In this document: positions 1 through 8,935 of the stretch, in pieces | Position numbering within the stretch: position 1 is the first letter of the stretch | Layout of the letters: the number at the start of each line of letters is the position of its first letter | From: Pedobacter psychroterrae | GTDB taxonomy: Bacteria > Bacteroidota > Bacteroidia > Sphingobacteriales > Sphingobacteriaceae | Assembly: GCF_004331695.1 (NCBI RefSeq) | Contig: NZ_SJSL01000007.1 | Span: 168,443-232,442, forward strand | Reading direction: 5' to 3' | DNA length: 64,000 nt | Notes under the pieces: model-generated | Seen by the model: the letters and a program-made list of their open reading frames with translations, nothing else | The model's database searches: none | What the model was told of the DNA's origin: nothing | Made by a program: the position numbers and the translations under genes

Positions 1-236
1 CAAAGAAAACAGCACAGAAAATCCTGATGATTCCCCGCGAGGCACTCAACTCAAGTACTCAGGATGCTTCCGTTTATGTGGTAAGGGATGGAAAAGCAGT
101 ATTGCGCAGCATCAAGGTCGGCGTTGAATATGGCAGTAACATACAGGTGGCAGCCGGGTTGCAAGCGGGAGACCAAATCATTACATCCGGACAGATTAAT
201 TTGAAGGATGGTACATTAATTAACATTTCTAAATAA
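1..236 (+). CDS. RND efflux periplasmic adaptor (membrane fusion protein), C-terminal end only
   Basis: The reading frame is open from base 3, so this is the 3' end of a gene that starts before the window. The visible 77 or so residues end a beta-barrel and membrane-proximal region of the HlyD/AcrA type: a short strand with VYVVRDGKAVLRSIKVG, then the usual GLQAGDQIITSGQINLKDG close to the C-terminus. In the family this protein bridges the inner-membrane pump and the outer-membrane channel. The pump gene starts 11 bases downstream on the same strand, so both are surely one operon. The internal ATG at 27 is not a start; it lies within the conserved strand region. Substrate cannot be told from this fragment. 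Confidence 0.85.
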   Translation, partial: KKTAQKILMIPREALNSSTQDASVYVVRDGKAVLRSIKVGVEYGSNIQVAAGLQAGDQIITSGQINLKDGTLINISK

Positions 237-247
237 AGAACGGGACT

Positions 248-3200
248 ATGTCAATAACCGGAATAGCCATTAAAAGGCCCTTATTACTTATCGTTATCTT
301 TACGGTACTGGTACTTTTCGGGGTACAGTCGTACCTGAGCTTAAACTACAACCTGCTTCCCAAGATCGAAGTTCCGACTGTTACCATTAGTACCTTATAT
401 CCGGGTGGCTCGGCAGCTGAGGTACAGACCACAGTGACCAAGAAACTGGAAGATGCTTTTTCTTCTGTAGAGGGGCTTGACCAAATCAATTCAACTTCAC
501 AAGAAAGTGTTTCCATCATAGTCATATCCTTCAAGAGCGGAACAGATGTAGACAAAGCGGAACGTGACGTACAGCGTAAAGCTGACCAAGCTATGAATGA
601 TTTGCCTGACGATGCTAAGCGGCCACAGGTAAATAAAGTAAACTTAGAAGAAACACCAGTAATCAAGGCAGGAGTTACAGCCAATATGGCATCACGTAAT
701 CTGTACGATCTTGTAGACAACCAATTGAAACCTATATTGCAGAATGTGGCCGGTGTCGGTCAGGTAAATATAATTGGCGGGGATAAGCGTGAAATACAAA
801 TTAATATCAATCAGAACAAACTGCTGACCTATGGGCTTTCCATTTCGCAAGTTACGCAGGCTATTAATAATGCCAATATTTCTTTCCCTGCCGGTAGTAT
901 AAAGACACAGAACCAGCAGCTTTCTATCCGATATGATGCCAATGTAAAGTCGTTGGATCAATTGCGGGAACTAATTGTACTGCAACAGCCCGGACAGGGA
1001 GTAGTTTATCTAAAAGATATCGCCGAGGTGGTGGATGCGACAGCCGAGACGACGGCTATCAATCACATTGACGGTATTCCTTCAATTGGGGTTCAGATTG
1101 TTAAACAGAGTGACGCTAATGCCGTTGATGTTAGTGAACTGGTGAAGAAGGCGTTCGAAAAAATTGAAAACCAATATAAGGGACAAAAATTGAATTTTAA
1201 TATTTCTACAGATCAGAGTGTGTACACACTGCACGCGGCTGACTCAGTAATGTTCGATTTAATGCTTGCGGTAATTATCGTGGGTATCGTAATGCTGGCA
1301 TTCTTGCACAGTTTCCGGAGCTCAATGTTTGTATTGGTAGCATTGCCTGCGTCCATTATTCCAACGTTTATTGCAATGTATTTTCTTGGGTTTTCGCTGA
1401 ACCTAATGACCCTTATGGCATTATCATTAGTTGTGGGCATCCTTGTAGATGACTCTATCGTGGTATTAGAAAATATCTATCGCCACATGGAGATGGGATC
1501 TGATCGACGTAAGGCGGCCCTTGAAGGCCGTAACGAGATCGGGTTTACTGCACTTTCCATTACCCTGGTAGATGTGGTGGTATTTCTTCCGCTGGCTATG
1601 GCCGGAGGAATGATTGGTTCAATACTACGTGAATTCTCGCTAGTGGTAGTGATCTCTACACTGATGAGTTTATTTGTTTCATTTACTATCACGCCACTTT
1701 TGGCAAGCCGTTTTGGTAAATTGGAACATTTGAGAGGAGATACGCTTTGGGGAAGAATTAATGTTGGCTTTGAACGTTTTATTGACAATATTAAAGAAGT
1801 TTATGGAGAACTGCTACAAAAGGTACTCCGTAAAAAAAGATGGCTTTTATCAGGTACAATATTATTAATCATAGGAGCCGTTGCATTGGTTCCAATGGGC
1901 TTTATTGGTGCTGCTTTCATTCCAAAGGCAGATCAGAGTAACCTAATTCTAAATATGGAACTTGAACCAACAGCAACCATATACAAAACTAATATGCTGG
2001 TACAGCAGGCCGAAAAAATCCTTCTAGAACAGACTGAAGTGCAAAAGGTATTTTCCAGTATAGGTTTTGTAAGCGGTAGCGTATCGGGAACCAGCAGTAA
2101 TGCCAATCTGGCGGAGCTGACCCTGTCATTGGTAGATAAGAAAAAACGCACAATGACTGCCGAAGAATACGGAACATTTATTCAACAAAAGCTTAGCAGT
2201 GCAATTACCGGGGCTAAGTTTACGGTATCATCAACATCTATTACCGGAAATATCAGCAGTGCTCCAATACAAATTGCAGTGAAAGGTGTAGATCTTAATC
2301 AAGTTCGTCAGATTGCAGAGGCCTATAAAAAAGTTGTAGAAGAAGTGCCAGGTACCCAATTTGTAAAATTTTCTGTAAAGGATAGAAAACCTGAGGTGGA
2401 CATCAAACTGAACAGGGAAAAGATGAGTATGTTGAGATTGAATGCTGGTACAGTAGGAGCCACGTTACAGAATTCTTTCAGTGGAAGCGATAAAAGCCAG
2501 TTCAAGCAGGAAGGTAATGAGTACAATATCATGGTAAGTCTGGATAAGTTCAATCGTTCCGATATCAAATATGTACGTAATCTGCCTTTTATAAATTCGC
2601 AGGGACAAACGATATTGCTGAACCAATTTGCTGAGGTTAGCGAGGCTCTTGGAGAAACAACCTTGCAACGTATCGACCGTTTGGGTTCTATTACTGTTCA
2701 GTCGAATGTAACTGGTAGGCCTACAGGAACGGTGAGTGATGAGATCAAGAAAAAAGTGGAGTCTATCAAGGTTCCTGAGGGTATCAACATTGAATTTCTC
2801 GGTGATTCTAAAAACCAGGGAGATGCCTTCGGAAGCCTTGGACTGGCATTGATTACTGCAATACTGTTGGTTTACCTGATTATGGTGGCCCTTTATGAAA
2901 ATGCCGTATATCCTTTTGTGGTATTGTTTTCTATACCGGTTGCACTGGTTGGTGCATTTCTGATCCTAGCCATTACCATGGAAACGTTGAACATATTTAC
3001 CATTATCGGGATGATCATGCTCCTGGGGCTTGTGTCAAAGAATGCTATCCTTATCGTGGATTTTACCAATAACCTAAAAGCCGAAGGTTATGCGGTGAAA
3101 GATGCTTTGATAGAAGCAGGAAAGGAAAGGCTACGACCGATATTGATGACCACCCTAGCGATGATTTTTGGGATGCTTCCCATAGCTATTGCCAGTGGTG

Positions 3201-3385
3201 CTGCGTCTGAAATAAAAAACGGAATGGCTTGGGTTATTATCGGTGGATTGACCAGTTCCATGATCTTGACGCTATTCGTGGTGCCAAGTATGTACCTTAT
3301 TATCGAAAACCTCATTTCCAGGTTCTCGAAAGGGAAGGAAGAAAAAGAACATAATCTGCCAGAACCCAAAGCGAATCTAAGCTAA
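248..3385 (+). CDS. RND efflux pump, HAE1 (AcrB-like) inner-membrane subunit
   Basis: This is a full-length RND permease of 1045 residues, the usual size for the family. It starts with a cytoplasmic amphipathic stretch and TM1 (ITGIAIKRPLLLIVIF), followed by the first porter domain. The TM4 proton-relay motif GILVDDSIVVLENI lies near residues 395-408 with its paired aspartates, as in hydrophobe/amphiphile exporters and unlike metal (CzcA) pumps. The second half repeats the layout, beginning after GFIGAAFIPKADQ and ending with four closely spaced helices. It exports compounds from periplasm or membrane using the proton gradient, together with the adaptor gene just upstream. No outer-membrane channel gene follows, so it must precede the adaptor or lie elsewhere. 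The specific substrate is unknown. Confidence 0.95.
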   Translation: MSITGIAIKRPLLLIVIFTVLVLFGVQSYLSLNYNLLPKIEVPTVTISTLYPGGSAAEVQTTVTKKLEDAFSSVEGLDQINSTSQESVSIIVISFKSGTDVDKAERDVQRKADQAMNDLPDDAKRPQVNKVNLEETPVIKAGVTANMASRNLYDLVDNQLKPILQNVAGVGQVNIIGGDKREIQININQNKLLTYGLSISQVTQAINNANISFPAGSIKTQNQQLSIRYDANVKSLDQLRELIVLQQPGQGVVYLKDIAEVVDATAETTAINHIDGIPSIGVQIVKQSDANAVDVSELVKKAFEKIENQYKGQKLNFNISTDQSVYTLHAADSVMFDLMLAVIIVGIVMLAFLHSFRSSMFVLVALPASIIPTFIAMYFLGFSLNLMTLMALSLVVGILVDDSIVVLENIYRHMEMGSDRRKAALEGRNEIGFTALSITLVDVVVFLPLAMAGGMIGSILREFSLVVVISTLMSLFVSFTITPLLASRFGKLEHLRGDTLWGRINVGFERFIDNIKEVYGELLQKVLRKKRWLLSGTILLIIGAVALVPMGFIGAAFIPKADQSNLILNMELEPTATIYKTNMLVQQAEKILLEQTEVQKVFSSIGFVSGSVSGTSSNANLAELTLSLVDKKKRTMTAEEYGTFIQQKLSSAITGAKFTVSSTSITGNISSAPIQIAVKGVDLNQVRQIAEAYKKVVEEVPGTQFVKFSVKDRKPEVDIKLNREKMSMLRLNAGTVGATLQNSFSGSDKSQFKQEGNEYNIMVSLDKFNRSDIKYVRNLPFINSQGQTILLNQFAEVSEALGETTLQRIDRLGSITVQSNVTGRPTGTVSDEIKKKVESIKVPEGINIEFLGDSKNQGDAFGSLGLALITAILLVYLIMVALYENAVYPFVVLFSIPVALVGAFLILAITMETLNIFTIIGMIMLLGLVSKNAILIVDFTNNLKAEGYAVKDALIEAGKERLRPILMTTLAMIFGMLPIAIASGAASEIKNGMAWVIIGGLTSSMILTLFVVPSMYLIIENLISRFSKGKEEKEHNLPEPKANLS

Positions 3386-3409
3386 TACAACTTATAGCTA
3401 TTATTGACT

Positions 3410-3441
3410 AAAAGCATCAGCTCAAAATAGCTGATGCTTTT
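3410..3441. terminator. Bidirectional intrinsic terminator between convergent operons
   Basis: A perfect 13-bp inverted repeat (AAAAGCATCAGCT / AGCTGATGCTTTT) encloses a 6-base loop. It is flanked by A and T runs that serve both strands. It sits between the end of the efflux pump gene and the end of the convergent LytTR regulator gene. Confidence 0.85.
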
Positions 3442-3448
3442 TAACTGT

Positions 3449-4177
3449 CTAAGGCGTCTCGGAATTGAGGGTTCCTCCCGAATATAATTTAAAGAAGTCT
3501 TTTTTGTATACATCGCCTAGTGGGATTTCTGTTTCGCCGAGGTAGATGTTGTGGTGATCAAATGAATCCACAAGATTGATATTGATGACGTACGATTTGC
3601 TGACCCTTAAAAATAGATGTTGGGGAATTTTTTGGTGAATAGTCTTTAGGTTCATGGCTGTAATCAGTTTCTGAGTGCCAACATATATAACCACATAATC
3701 TTTCAGCCCCTCTATAAAGCGGATATCTAAGAAATTGATCTTGTAAAATCTCCGATCTGCCTTTATCAATAAAAAATCTCCGGCATTGGCTTCCAGTGTA
3801 TTTTTTATAGTATCATCAGATAGCAATCCCTTATATAATTTCGCTTTGTTGATGGCTTTCTCCAGTCTAGATTTTACGATAGGCTTCAACAGATAGTCAA
3901 TCGCATCCAGTTCGTAGCTTTCCAATGCATACTTCGGATAGGCGGTAGTGAAAATGATCAATGAGTCTTTAGGAAGTTGCGCTGCAAATTCCAGTCCAGA
4001 AACCATGGGCATTTCAATATCCAGAAAAATAAGGTCTACAGAATTTGTTTTTAAAAAAATAATTGCCGTTAGGGCATTAGTGAATGTACCAAGTATTTCC
4101 AAATCGGATACATCCGCTATCAAGGCCTGCATTTCTTGTCTTGCTAGAGGCTCGTCATCTATTATGATACAGTTCAT
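3449..4177 (-). CDS. LytTR-family response regulator
   Basis: A 242-residue two-domain regulator. Residues 1-115 form a receiver domain: acidic pocket IIDDEP at 5-10, phospho-acceptor Asp53 in FLDIEMP, and the conserved Lys98 in LLKP. Residues of about 135-235 form a LytTR DNA-binding domain (FLLIKADRRFYKINFLDIRFIEG... and HLFLRVSKSYVININ). Its start overlaps the stop of the upstream sensor kinase gene by four bases (ATGA), so the pair is translationally coupled. The pair is convergent with the efflux pump. Whether it controls that pump is not shown by the sequence. Transcription from the left is stopped by the terminator at 3410. Confidence 0.93.
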   Translation of the reverse strand: MNCIIIDDEPLARQEMQALIADVSDLEILGTFTNALTAIIFLKTNSVDLIFLDIEMPMVSGLEFAAQLPKDSLIIFTTAYPKYALESYELDAIDYLLKPIVKSRLEKAINKAKLYKGLLSDDTIKNTLEANAGDFLLIKADRRFYKINFLDIRFIEGLKDYVVIYVGTQKLITAMNLKTIHQKIPQHLFLRVSKSYVININLVDSFDHHNIYLGETEIPLGDVYKKDFFKLYSGGTLNSETP

Positions 4178-5256
4178 AATGGTATTGTTAATTTAATTTC
4201 ATATTTGGTCTGGGTCGATTTGAAATCAAGAATATGATTATCCCCATATAAAAGTTCGAGTCGGCGTTTTATATTTCCCAATCCCAATCCGCCGCTTTTT
4301 ATATTAGAAGAGGGCTTGTAAATAGGATCTTTTGAATTTACACAATCGAAAAAAAGCTGATTTCCAACTACCTCAATGTCGATATGTATGAATGATTCTG
4401 AGCCATTGATATCTACACTATGCTTTACCGCATTTTCTACAAAAGTGGTAAAAAGGTTTGGTGGAAGAAAAACACTGTTGATTATTTTAGCTTCTGTCTT
4501 ACTTGTAATCTTAACCGAGAGATTATCTCTCCTCAATTTTTCCAGGTCTAGAAAGTTGGATAGAAAATTTATTTCAGACTTTAGCAATGTCCTTTCCTCA
4601 TTGTTCTCATAAAGTTGATAGCGAAGAAACTCGGATAGTTTCATGATAACGGTCGTCGCTTTTTCCGGATCTACACGAACCAAAGACTTGATCCCATTAA
4701 GCATGTTGAAAAGAAAATGTGGATTGATCTGGTTTCTAAGTTCATTCAATTCCATTTTGAACGTAACATTGTTCAACTCACGGATCCTTTCATTATCCCT
4801 CATCCATCGCTGAAAAAGCTTGATCATTGTGGTTACAAGTATGATCGGGATCAATATCACCATTCCCTCATAGAACCCTCTTTCGGGATCGGGGTCAATT
4901 CCTTTGTTTATGAAGTCCTTATGTGGAAAATACACTTGCATAACATTAGAAATGGTTGCGAGGGAAATAAAGACCAATATAAAAAGAGATACAAAATACA
5001 TCACATATCTGCCCTTAAAGAAAAGTATTGGGACTAGGATATTCATATTGATATAGCACATGGCTACTAAAGGGATGTATATGAACAAAACTTTTAGATA
5101 CCTAATCGATCCCCTATATTCCGTTGCCTGTTTTGAAAAGAATATGATAGCCAAGATGCCAAGTAAAAGTACAACATGGCGCAGGAGCCTATAATTATCT
5201 TCAGTTATAAATCTGATAACCTTTGTGTCCTGAACCTCTTGTTTGCCGTATCCCAT
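4174..5256 (-). CDS. Sensor histidine kinase of the LytS/YehU type
   Basis: A 360-residue kinase. Four predicted membrane helices lie between about residues 28 and 148, with no recognisable periplasmic sensor domain. A short coiled stretch leads to the His_kinase motif NQINPHFLFNMLNG with phospho-acceptor His180. The ATP-binding region follows, with the N box near VENAVKHSV and a glycine-rich segment GGLGLGNIKRRLELLYG. This architecture normally partners LytTR regulators, and the partner gene overlaps by four bases downstream. The gene is divergent from the pair at 5460, with an 80-bp palindrome in the space between. The stimulus is unknown. Confidence 0.93.
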   Translation of the reverse strand: MGYGKQEVQDTKVIRFITEDNYRLLRHVVLLLGILAIIFFSKQATEYRGSIRYLKVLFIYIPLVAMCYINMNILVPILFFKGRYVMYFVSLFILVFISLATISNVMQVYFPHKDFINKGIDPDPERGFYEGMVILIPIILVTTMIKLFQRWMRDNERIRELNNVTFKMELNELRNQINPHFLFNMLNGIKSLVRVDPEKATTVIMKLSEFLRYQLYENNEERTLLKSEINFLSNFLDLEKLRRDNLSVKITSKTEAKIINSVFLPPNLFTTFVENAVKHSVDINGSESFIHIDIEVVGNQLFFDCVNSKDPIYKPSSNIKSGGLGLGNIKRRLELLYGDNHILDFKSTQTKYEIKLTIPL

Positions 5257-5320
5257 AGCCTTTTTGTGAAAAATTAAACGCTAAACAAATATAGGACTAA
5301 CTAAGCCACGATAATAAGAA

Positions 5321-5400
5321 ATTATACCAACCATACCTTTCTTTATACTAAACCGTTCGGAGCTGGCATTTAGTATAAATTGTAAGTCGGTTGGTATAAT
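5321..5400. repeat. 80-bp nested palindrome with equal 32-bp arms
   Basis: The arms are 5321-5352 and 5369-5400. Read as inverted copies they share an identical outer 12 bp (ATTATACCAACC) and an identical inner 11 bp (TTTATACTAAA). Only a 9-bp middle block differs, and it has the same length in both arms. The central spacer is 16 bp (CCGTTCGGAGCTGGCA). It sits between two divergent genes. It could be a miniature transposable element, a structured RNA leader or a cluster of regulator sites. No target-site duplication is obvious. Confidence 0.8.
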
Positions 5401-5459
5401 AACGAAAATTGCCTTTCCTTTTATTACGTCTTTTGTCCTGTTCATATTTTTAAGCAACG

Positions 5460-5909
5460 ATGAATCTATCATACATGTTTCAGGAATTTATCACACAGAT
5501 AATGGATGATGGTCTTTTATCAGAAGTCCAGCAAGAGGAAAAGATCATCCAGGTCTTTGACCTGTTCCGTTTTATTCGCATCTACAAGCAGCCATTGACG
5601 GTAAACGATTACCGGGATACGATTAATATTGTAGATGAGAATGGTGTTCAAAAGGGAATTTATTTCTGTGACCTTCTTTGTAATACTAGGTATTCTTTTG
5701 ACAGACTTTTATACATGCCAAGTGAGCTAATCTCTTTGAGAAAAATATTAAAGATCAAAGAATTATGGTTTGTTATTATCGAGGAAAGCTTTTATGCTGG
5801 CGATCTAAAGGCTTCAAAAGAATTTATCAAAAACAATAAGGTGGCTAACTTATATGATAAGATCTTTTACTTTAATTCTTCTCAGTCAACAATTAAAATT
5901 TTAAAATAG
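5460..5909 (+). CDS. Protein of unknown function, paired with an outer-membrane barrel gene
   Basis: A 149-residue, probably cytoplasmic protein with no signal peptide and no family that I recognise. It is rich in charged and aromatic residues (for example LFRFIRIYKQPLTVNDYRDT and ELWFVIIEESFYAGDLKASKEF). A short segment, VDENGVQKGIYFCDLLCN, holds the only two cysteines. The ATG at 5460 is the first in frame and falls 59 bases after the palindrome. An alternative start, MFQEF, lies five codons later. The next gene starts only five bases after the stop, so the two are almost surely co-transcribed. The context suggests a regulatory or accessory role for the membrane protein, but this is a guess. 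Confidence 0.65.
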   Translation: MNLSYMFQEFITQIMDDGLLSEVQQEEKIIQVFDLFRFIRIYKQPLTVNDYRDTINIVDENGVQKGIYFCDLLCNTRYSFDRLLYMPSELISLRKILKIKELWFVIIEESFYAGDLKASKEFIKNNKVANLYDKIFYFNSSQSTIKILK

Positions 5910-5914
5910 ATAAA

Positions 5915-6907
5915 ATGAAAATGATAAAAAAAGCAACATTAATATTAGGTATTTTATTCTTCTCGATGGAATGTTTTGCTCAGGATAGTGTCAGTGTCCC
6001 AAAAAGAGCAGTTGTATATGCAGCTGATAAATTTGCAATCGCCCGTCCTTTAAACATCGAGTTCTCAAACGCAGCACCCTATAGTTTTACTTCTAAAAGG
6101 GGAGGTACCTCTTTACAAGAAAGTAAAGTCAACAACTTTACTCAAGCAAAGATCAGTGCTAACTTCAACTTTATCAAAAGAAAGACATGGTTATTGGGTG
6201 CCACTGTAGGATACAGATATACCAGCGCAGAAGCTGACATGACCGATCCTTTTACGGGAAAATCCACAGTGCTTGATGAAGATTTTCACTACCTTTTTTC
6301 ATCCTTGAACCTTACTTATTTCTCGAAACTTTTTGGAAAAAGAACGATCTACTCTTCTAGTGTTGTAGTAGATGGTAGCGATAAGCATTTTGAGCGGGTT
6401 AGGGGGGTAATAACAGTTGTGATGGTTTTAAAAGCCAATGAACGTACAAAAATGACTTTAGGGTTAGCGGCCAATATTGACCCTACTGCGCAGACTCCTG
6501 TAATACCTATATTTACCTATGAACACAAATTCAATAATGGTTTGATTGCCGATATTACGCTGCCAAGAAGTATCTATCTTAGGAAATATGCTTTCAATAA
6601 TACCGGACGCGTTTCTTTAGGTACTGAATTGGACCAAACCTCATTTTACCTATATAACATAGATGGCACAGATCAGAGATATCAATATAGACAGTTAGAT
6701 ATTAATAGTGGGGTAATCTATGAACATGCAATAGGTAATTTTGTAATCACCGGAAAAACAGGGTTTAAGATGACTCCTTCCGGAAGATTATTTAGAAAAC
6801 AAGATTCATTCAAGGATGCGATATTTGAAACTAAGCCTGATCCGACATTCTACTTTAACGTTGGGGTTTCCTTCAATCCGTTTACGCTTCTTAAAAAGAA
6901 CAAATAG
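5915..6907 (+). CDS. Outer-membrane beta-barrel protein, DUF6268-like
   Basis: A 330-residue exported protein. The signal peptide covers about residues 1-22 (KKATLILGILFFSMECFA before QDS). The mature part is built of alternating amphipathic strands such as ISANFNFIKRKTWLLGATVGYRY and LFSSLNLTYFSKLF, and it ends in a strand, PTFYFNVGVSFNPFTLL. This looks like a 12- to 16-strand barrel. It resembles the DUF6268 outer-membrane family found in Bacteroidota; the match is from memory and is moderate. No plug domain or TonB box is present, so active TonB-dependent transport is unlikely. It forms a two-gene unit with the unknown gene five bases upstream. Confidence 0.7.
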   Translation: MKMIKKATLILGILFFSMECFAQDSVSVPKRAVVYAADKFAIARPLNIEFSNAAPYSFTSKRGGTSLQESKVNNFTQAKISANFNFIKRKTWLLGATVGYRYTSAEADMTDPFTGKSTVLDEDFHYLFSSLNLTYFSKLFGKRTIYSSSVVVDGSDKHFERVRGVITVVMVLKANERTKMTLGLAANIDPTAQTPVIPIFTYEHKFNNGLIADITLPRSIYLRKYAFNNTGRVSLGTELDQTSFYLYNIDGTDQRYQYRQLDINSGVIYEHAIGNFVITGKTGFKMTPSGRLFRKQDSFKDAIFETKPDPTFYFNVGVSFNPFTLLKKNK

Positions 6908-6917
6908 AAGTTTTATC

Positions 6918-6953
6918 AAATAGTCAATGATTATTAGATTTCATTGGTTATTT
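6918..6953 (+). terminator. Weak candidate terminator after the barrel gene
   Basis: An imperfect stem (AAATAGTCAATGA with TCATTGGTTATTT) has a loop of about 10 bases and is followed by a short T run. It begins 11 bases past the stop codon. The stem is AT-rich, so its strength is doubtful. Confidence 0.4.
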
Positions 6954-7066
6954 TAATGTTTGATTGGGAATGTGGATATATGCCCCATTGAGACTTATAT
7001 ATATTGCGACGGTATGGGTAGAATGATTGAAGTAGATTTGCTTATCTTTACGAGCTGAAGACTCTT

Positions 7067-7675
7067 ATGAAAGAAAATCTCTTGCAAACCTCTTTAGAGC
7101 CATTATTGGATTATTTCAATGGCTTCATCCCCCTTAGTGGAGAGGAAAAACAATTGGTTACAAAGTTATTCAAACCACGCTTGTACAGGAAAAGACAGTA
7201 TGTTTTGCAAGAGGGGGATATCTGCGCACAGTTTAATTTTGTGGTTCGTGGATGTTTGAGGATGTATAAGGTTGATGAGAAAGGCAATACCCATATTATA
7301 CAATTCACTGCAGAGAATTGGTGGCTAATGGACATTGGTAGTTTTCACTTAAAGACACCATCTGAACTCAATATCGATGCACTAGAAGATACTATGGTTT
7401 TTCAGGTTAGCCATGAAAATCTGATAGACCTTTACACCAGGGCTCCAAAATTCAATCTCATATTCCGTGTACTGATAGAAAACAGTTTCGTTTCGCTTCA
7501 AAAAAGACTGCTGCAGAATATCAGTTCTACAGCAGAAGAACGCTACCTTTCCTTCATGCAAAGCTATTCGCATCTTACCAATCGGCTGCCACAGGTGCAG
7601 ATGGCGGCATTTATTGGCATTACGCCAGAGTTCTTGAGCCGACTGCGCAATAAGCAGGTAAAGGCAAAATCTTAA
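7067..7675 (+). CDS. Crp/Fnr-family transcriptional regulator
   Basis: A 202-residue regulator. Residues of about 25-125 form a cyclic-nucleotide-type beta roll (FKPRLYRKRQYVLQEGDICAQF, then the RMYKVDEKGNTHIIQF strand pair). A dimerisation helix follows, then a C-terminal helix-turn-helix, whose recognition helix is MAAFIGITPEFLSRLRNKQ. This short-HTH form is common in Bacteroidota, where the ligand is usually unknown; no Fnr-type cysteine cluster is seen. It lies upstream of a reductase gene and two NTF2-like genes on the same strand and may control them. A TAGATTTG hexamer-type -7 element lies at 7033-7040, without a clear -33 partner. Confidence 0.9.
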   Translation: MKENLLQTSLEPLLDYFNGFIPLSGEEKQLVTKLFKPRLYRKRQYVLQEGDICAQFNFVVRGCLRMYKVDEKGNTHIIQFTAENWWLMDIGSFHLKTPSELNIDALEDTMVFQVSHENLIDLYTRAPKFNLIFRVLIENSFVSLQKRLLQNISSTAEERYLSFMQSYSHLTNRLPQVQMAAFIGITPEFLSRLRNKQVKAKS

Positions 7676-7777
7676 ACCAGATCAATGTTATTTCTTGATG
7701 CAGTTCATTGGAGGAAGCTCTGATGAAACCGCAACTTTGTGTTATTAAATTAATCATTAACGATAAATAGAAATAAC

Positions 7778-8428
7778 ATGAAAACATTATTGAAAGTAGC
7801 CATCATCGGCTTGGGAAACATTGGCAAAGTAGTTGCCAAAAATTTAGTGAATGGAAATCAACCTGTAATTATAGCCAGTAGAAACTTAGCAGATGCAAAT
7901 GCATTGGCCAAAGAATTGGGAAGTCTTGCAACTGCTACAGAAACAGCCGAGGCTATTAAGCAGGCAGATGTTGTAATCCTTTCTGTTTGGTTCAATACGA
8001 TACAAGAGTTCTTCACTACCTACGCAACAGAACTTCAGGGCAAGATTATCATCGATCCATCAAATCCTATCGCTCCAGACGAAAACGGAGGTTTTAAGAA
8101 AATTATAGGGGAGAATGAATCTGCCGGACAACTGAATGCAGCAATTCTACCACAAGGAGCAAAATTGGCAAAAGCATTCGGAACATTAGGTGCAGCCTCT
8201 TTAGAAACAGCCTCTTCACAAACACCAGAAAAAGCAGTTTTATTTTATGCAACAGACGATAGTACTATTGATACTGTTGTAGAAGAATTGATAGCCGAAA
8301 GCGGATTTGATGCGTTGAAAGTTGGCGGTTTAGCGCAGTCTATTCGCATAGAGGTTTTTGGTGATCTACACGAGTTTGGAGCTATAGGCAAACCAGTGAA
8401 TGTTGCAGATGCAGAAGCAAAATTATAG
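7778..8428 (+). CDS. NAD(P)-binding reductase, F420-dependent NADP oxidoreductase-like fold
   Basis: A 216-residue single Rossmann-domain protein. The dinucleotide-binding loop is VAIIGLGNIGKVVAKNLVNGN at residues 7-27, followed by a basic or polar loop (IIASRNLADA) that favours NADP. The second half carries the DPSNP strand end and an IAESGFDALKVGGL segment, as in proteins annotated NADPH-dependent F420 reductase. Bacteroidota are not known to make F420, so the family name here denotes fold only; the physiological substrate is unknown. It is separated by about 100 bases from the Crp-like regulator and by 34 bases from the next gene, consistent with one unit. Confidence 0.85.
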   Translation: MKTLLKVAIIGLGNIGKVVAKNLVNGNQPVIIASRNLADANALAKELGSLATATETAEAIKQADVVILSVWFNTIQEFFTTYATELQGKIIIDPSNPIAPDENGGFKKIIGENESAGQLNAAILPQGAKLAKAFGTLGAASLETASSQTPEKAVLFYATDDSTIDTVVEELIAESGFDALKVGGLAQSIRIEVFGDLHEFGAIGKPVNVADAEAKL

Positions 8429-8462
8429 TAAAAAAGATTAATCATTTAATAAAAAAATCAAC

Positions 8463-8915
8463 ATGAAAAAATCAATAACAGGCCTTATGGCCATCCTAGC
8501 AGTTGTATTCTTTGCAACAACTGTTAATGCCCAGTCTAAAGATCAAGCCGCGGTTAAAACAGTAGTTCAAAATTACTTTGGTGCCTTAAATGCATCGGAC
8601 GTTAACAAAGTAGCATCCTATTTCATCACTGATGGAGTTTTATTAGCTCCCGGTGCTCCCACGGCCACAGGCACCGATCAATTGAAAGGTACATTTAAGT
8701 ATGTGTTCGACAATTTCACGTACATTCTTGCGGTTGCCATCGCCGACGTAACCGTAGAGGGCGACTATGCATTTGTAGCATCGACTTCAAACGGTTCATT
8801 TGTAATAAAGTCAAGTAATCAAAAAATCGAAGATGATTTTAGGGAAACCTTCATCCTTAAAAGGGTAAATGGGCAATGGAAAATTGCACGTTACATGTAC
8901 AATAAATCTAAATAA
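8463..8915 (+). CDS. Secreted NTF2/SnoaL-like protein (DUF4440 type)
   Basis: A 150-residue protein with a clear signal peptide (MKKSITGLMAILAVVFFATTVNAQ). The mature domain is a cone-shaped NTF2 fold: a helix pair with VKTVVQNYFGALNASDVNKVASYFITDGVLLAPG, followed by curved strands ending in RVNGQWKIARYMYN. Members of this group bind small ligands or act as simple isomerases or hydrolases. No catalytic Asp/His pair can be assigned with confidence. It is followed after 20 bases by a second, unsecreted NTF2-like gene, so the two may come from an old duplication. Confidence 0.85.
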   Translation: MKKSITGLMAILAVVFFATTVNAQSKDQAAVKTVVQNYFGALNASDVNKVASYFITDGVLLAPGAPTATGTDQLKGTFKYVFDNFTYILAVAIADVTVEGDYAFVASTSNGSFVIKSSNQKIEDDFRETFILKRVNGQWKIARYMYNKSK

Positions 8916-8935
8916 GAAATCTTAAACTCTATAAT

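Noticed and set aside
5281..5472. Minus-strand 63-codon frame between the kinase and the 5460 gene
   Set aside because: It spans the 80-bp palindrome and overlaps the start of the next gene; its composition follows the repeat and it is not a protein pattern.
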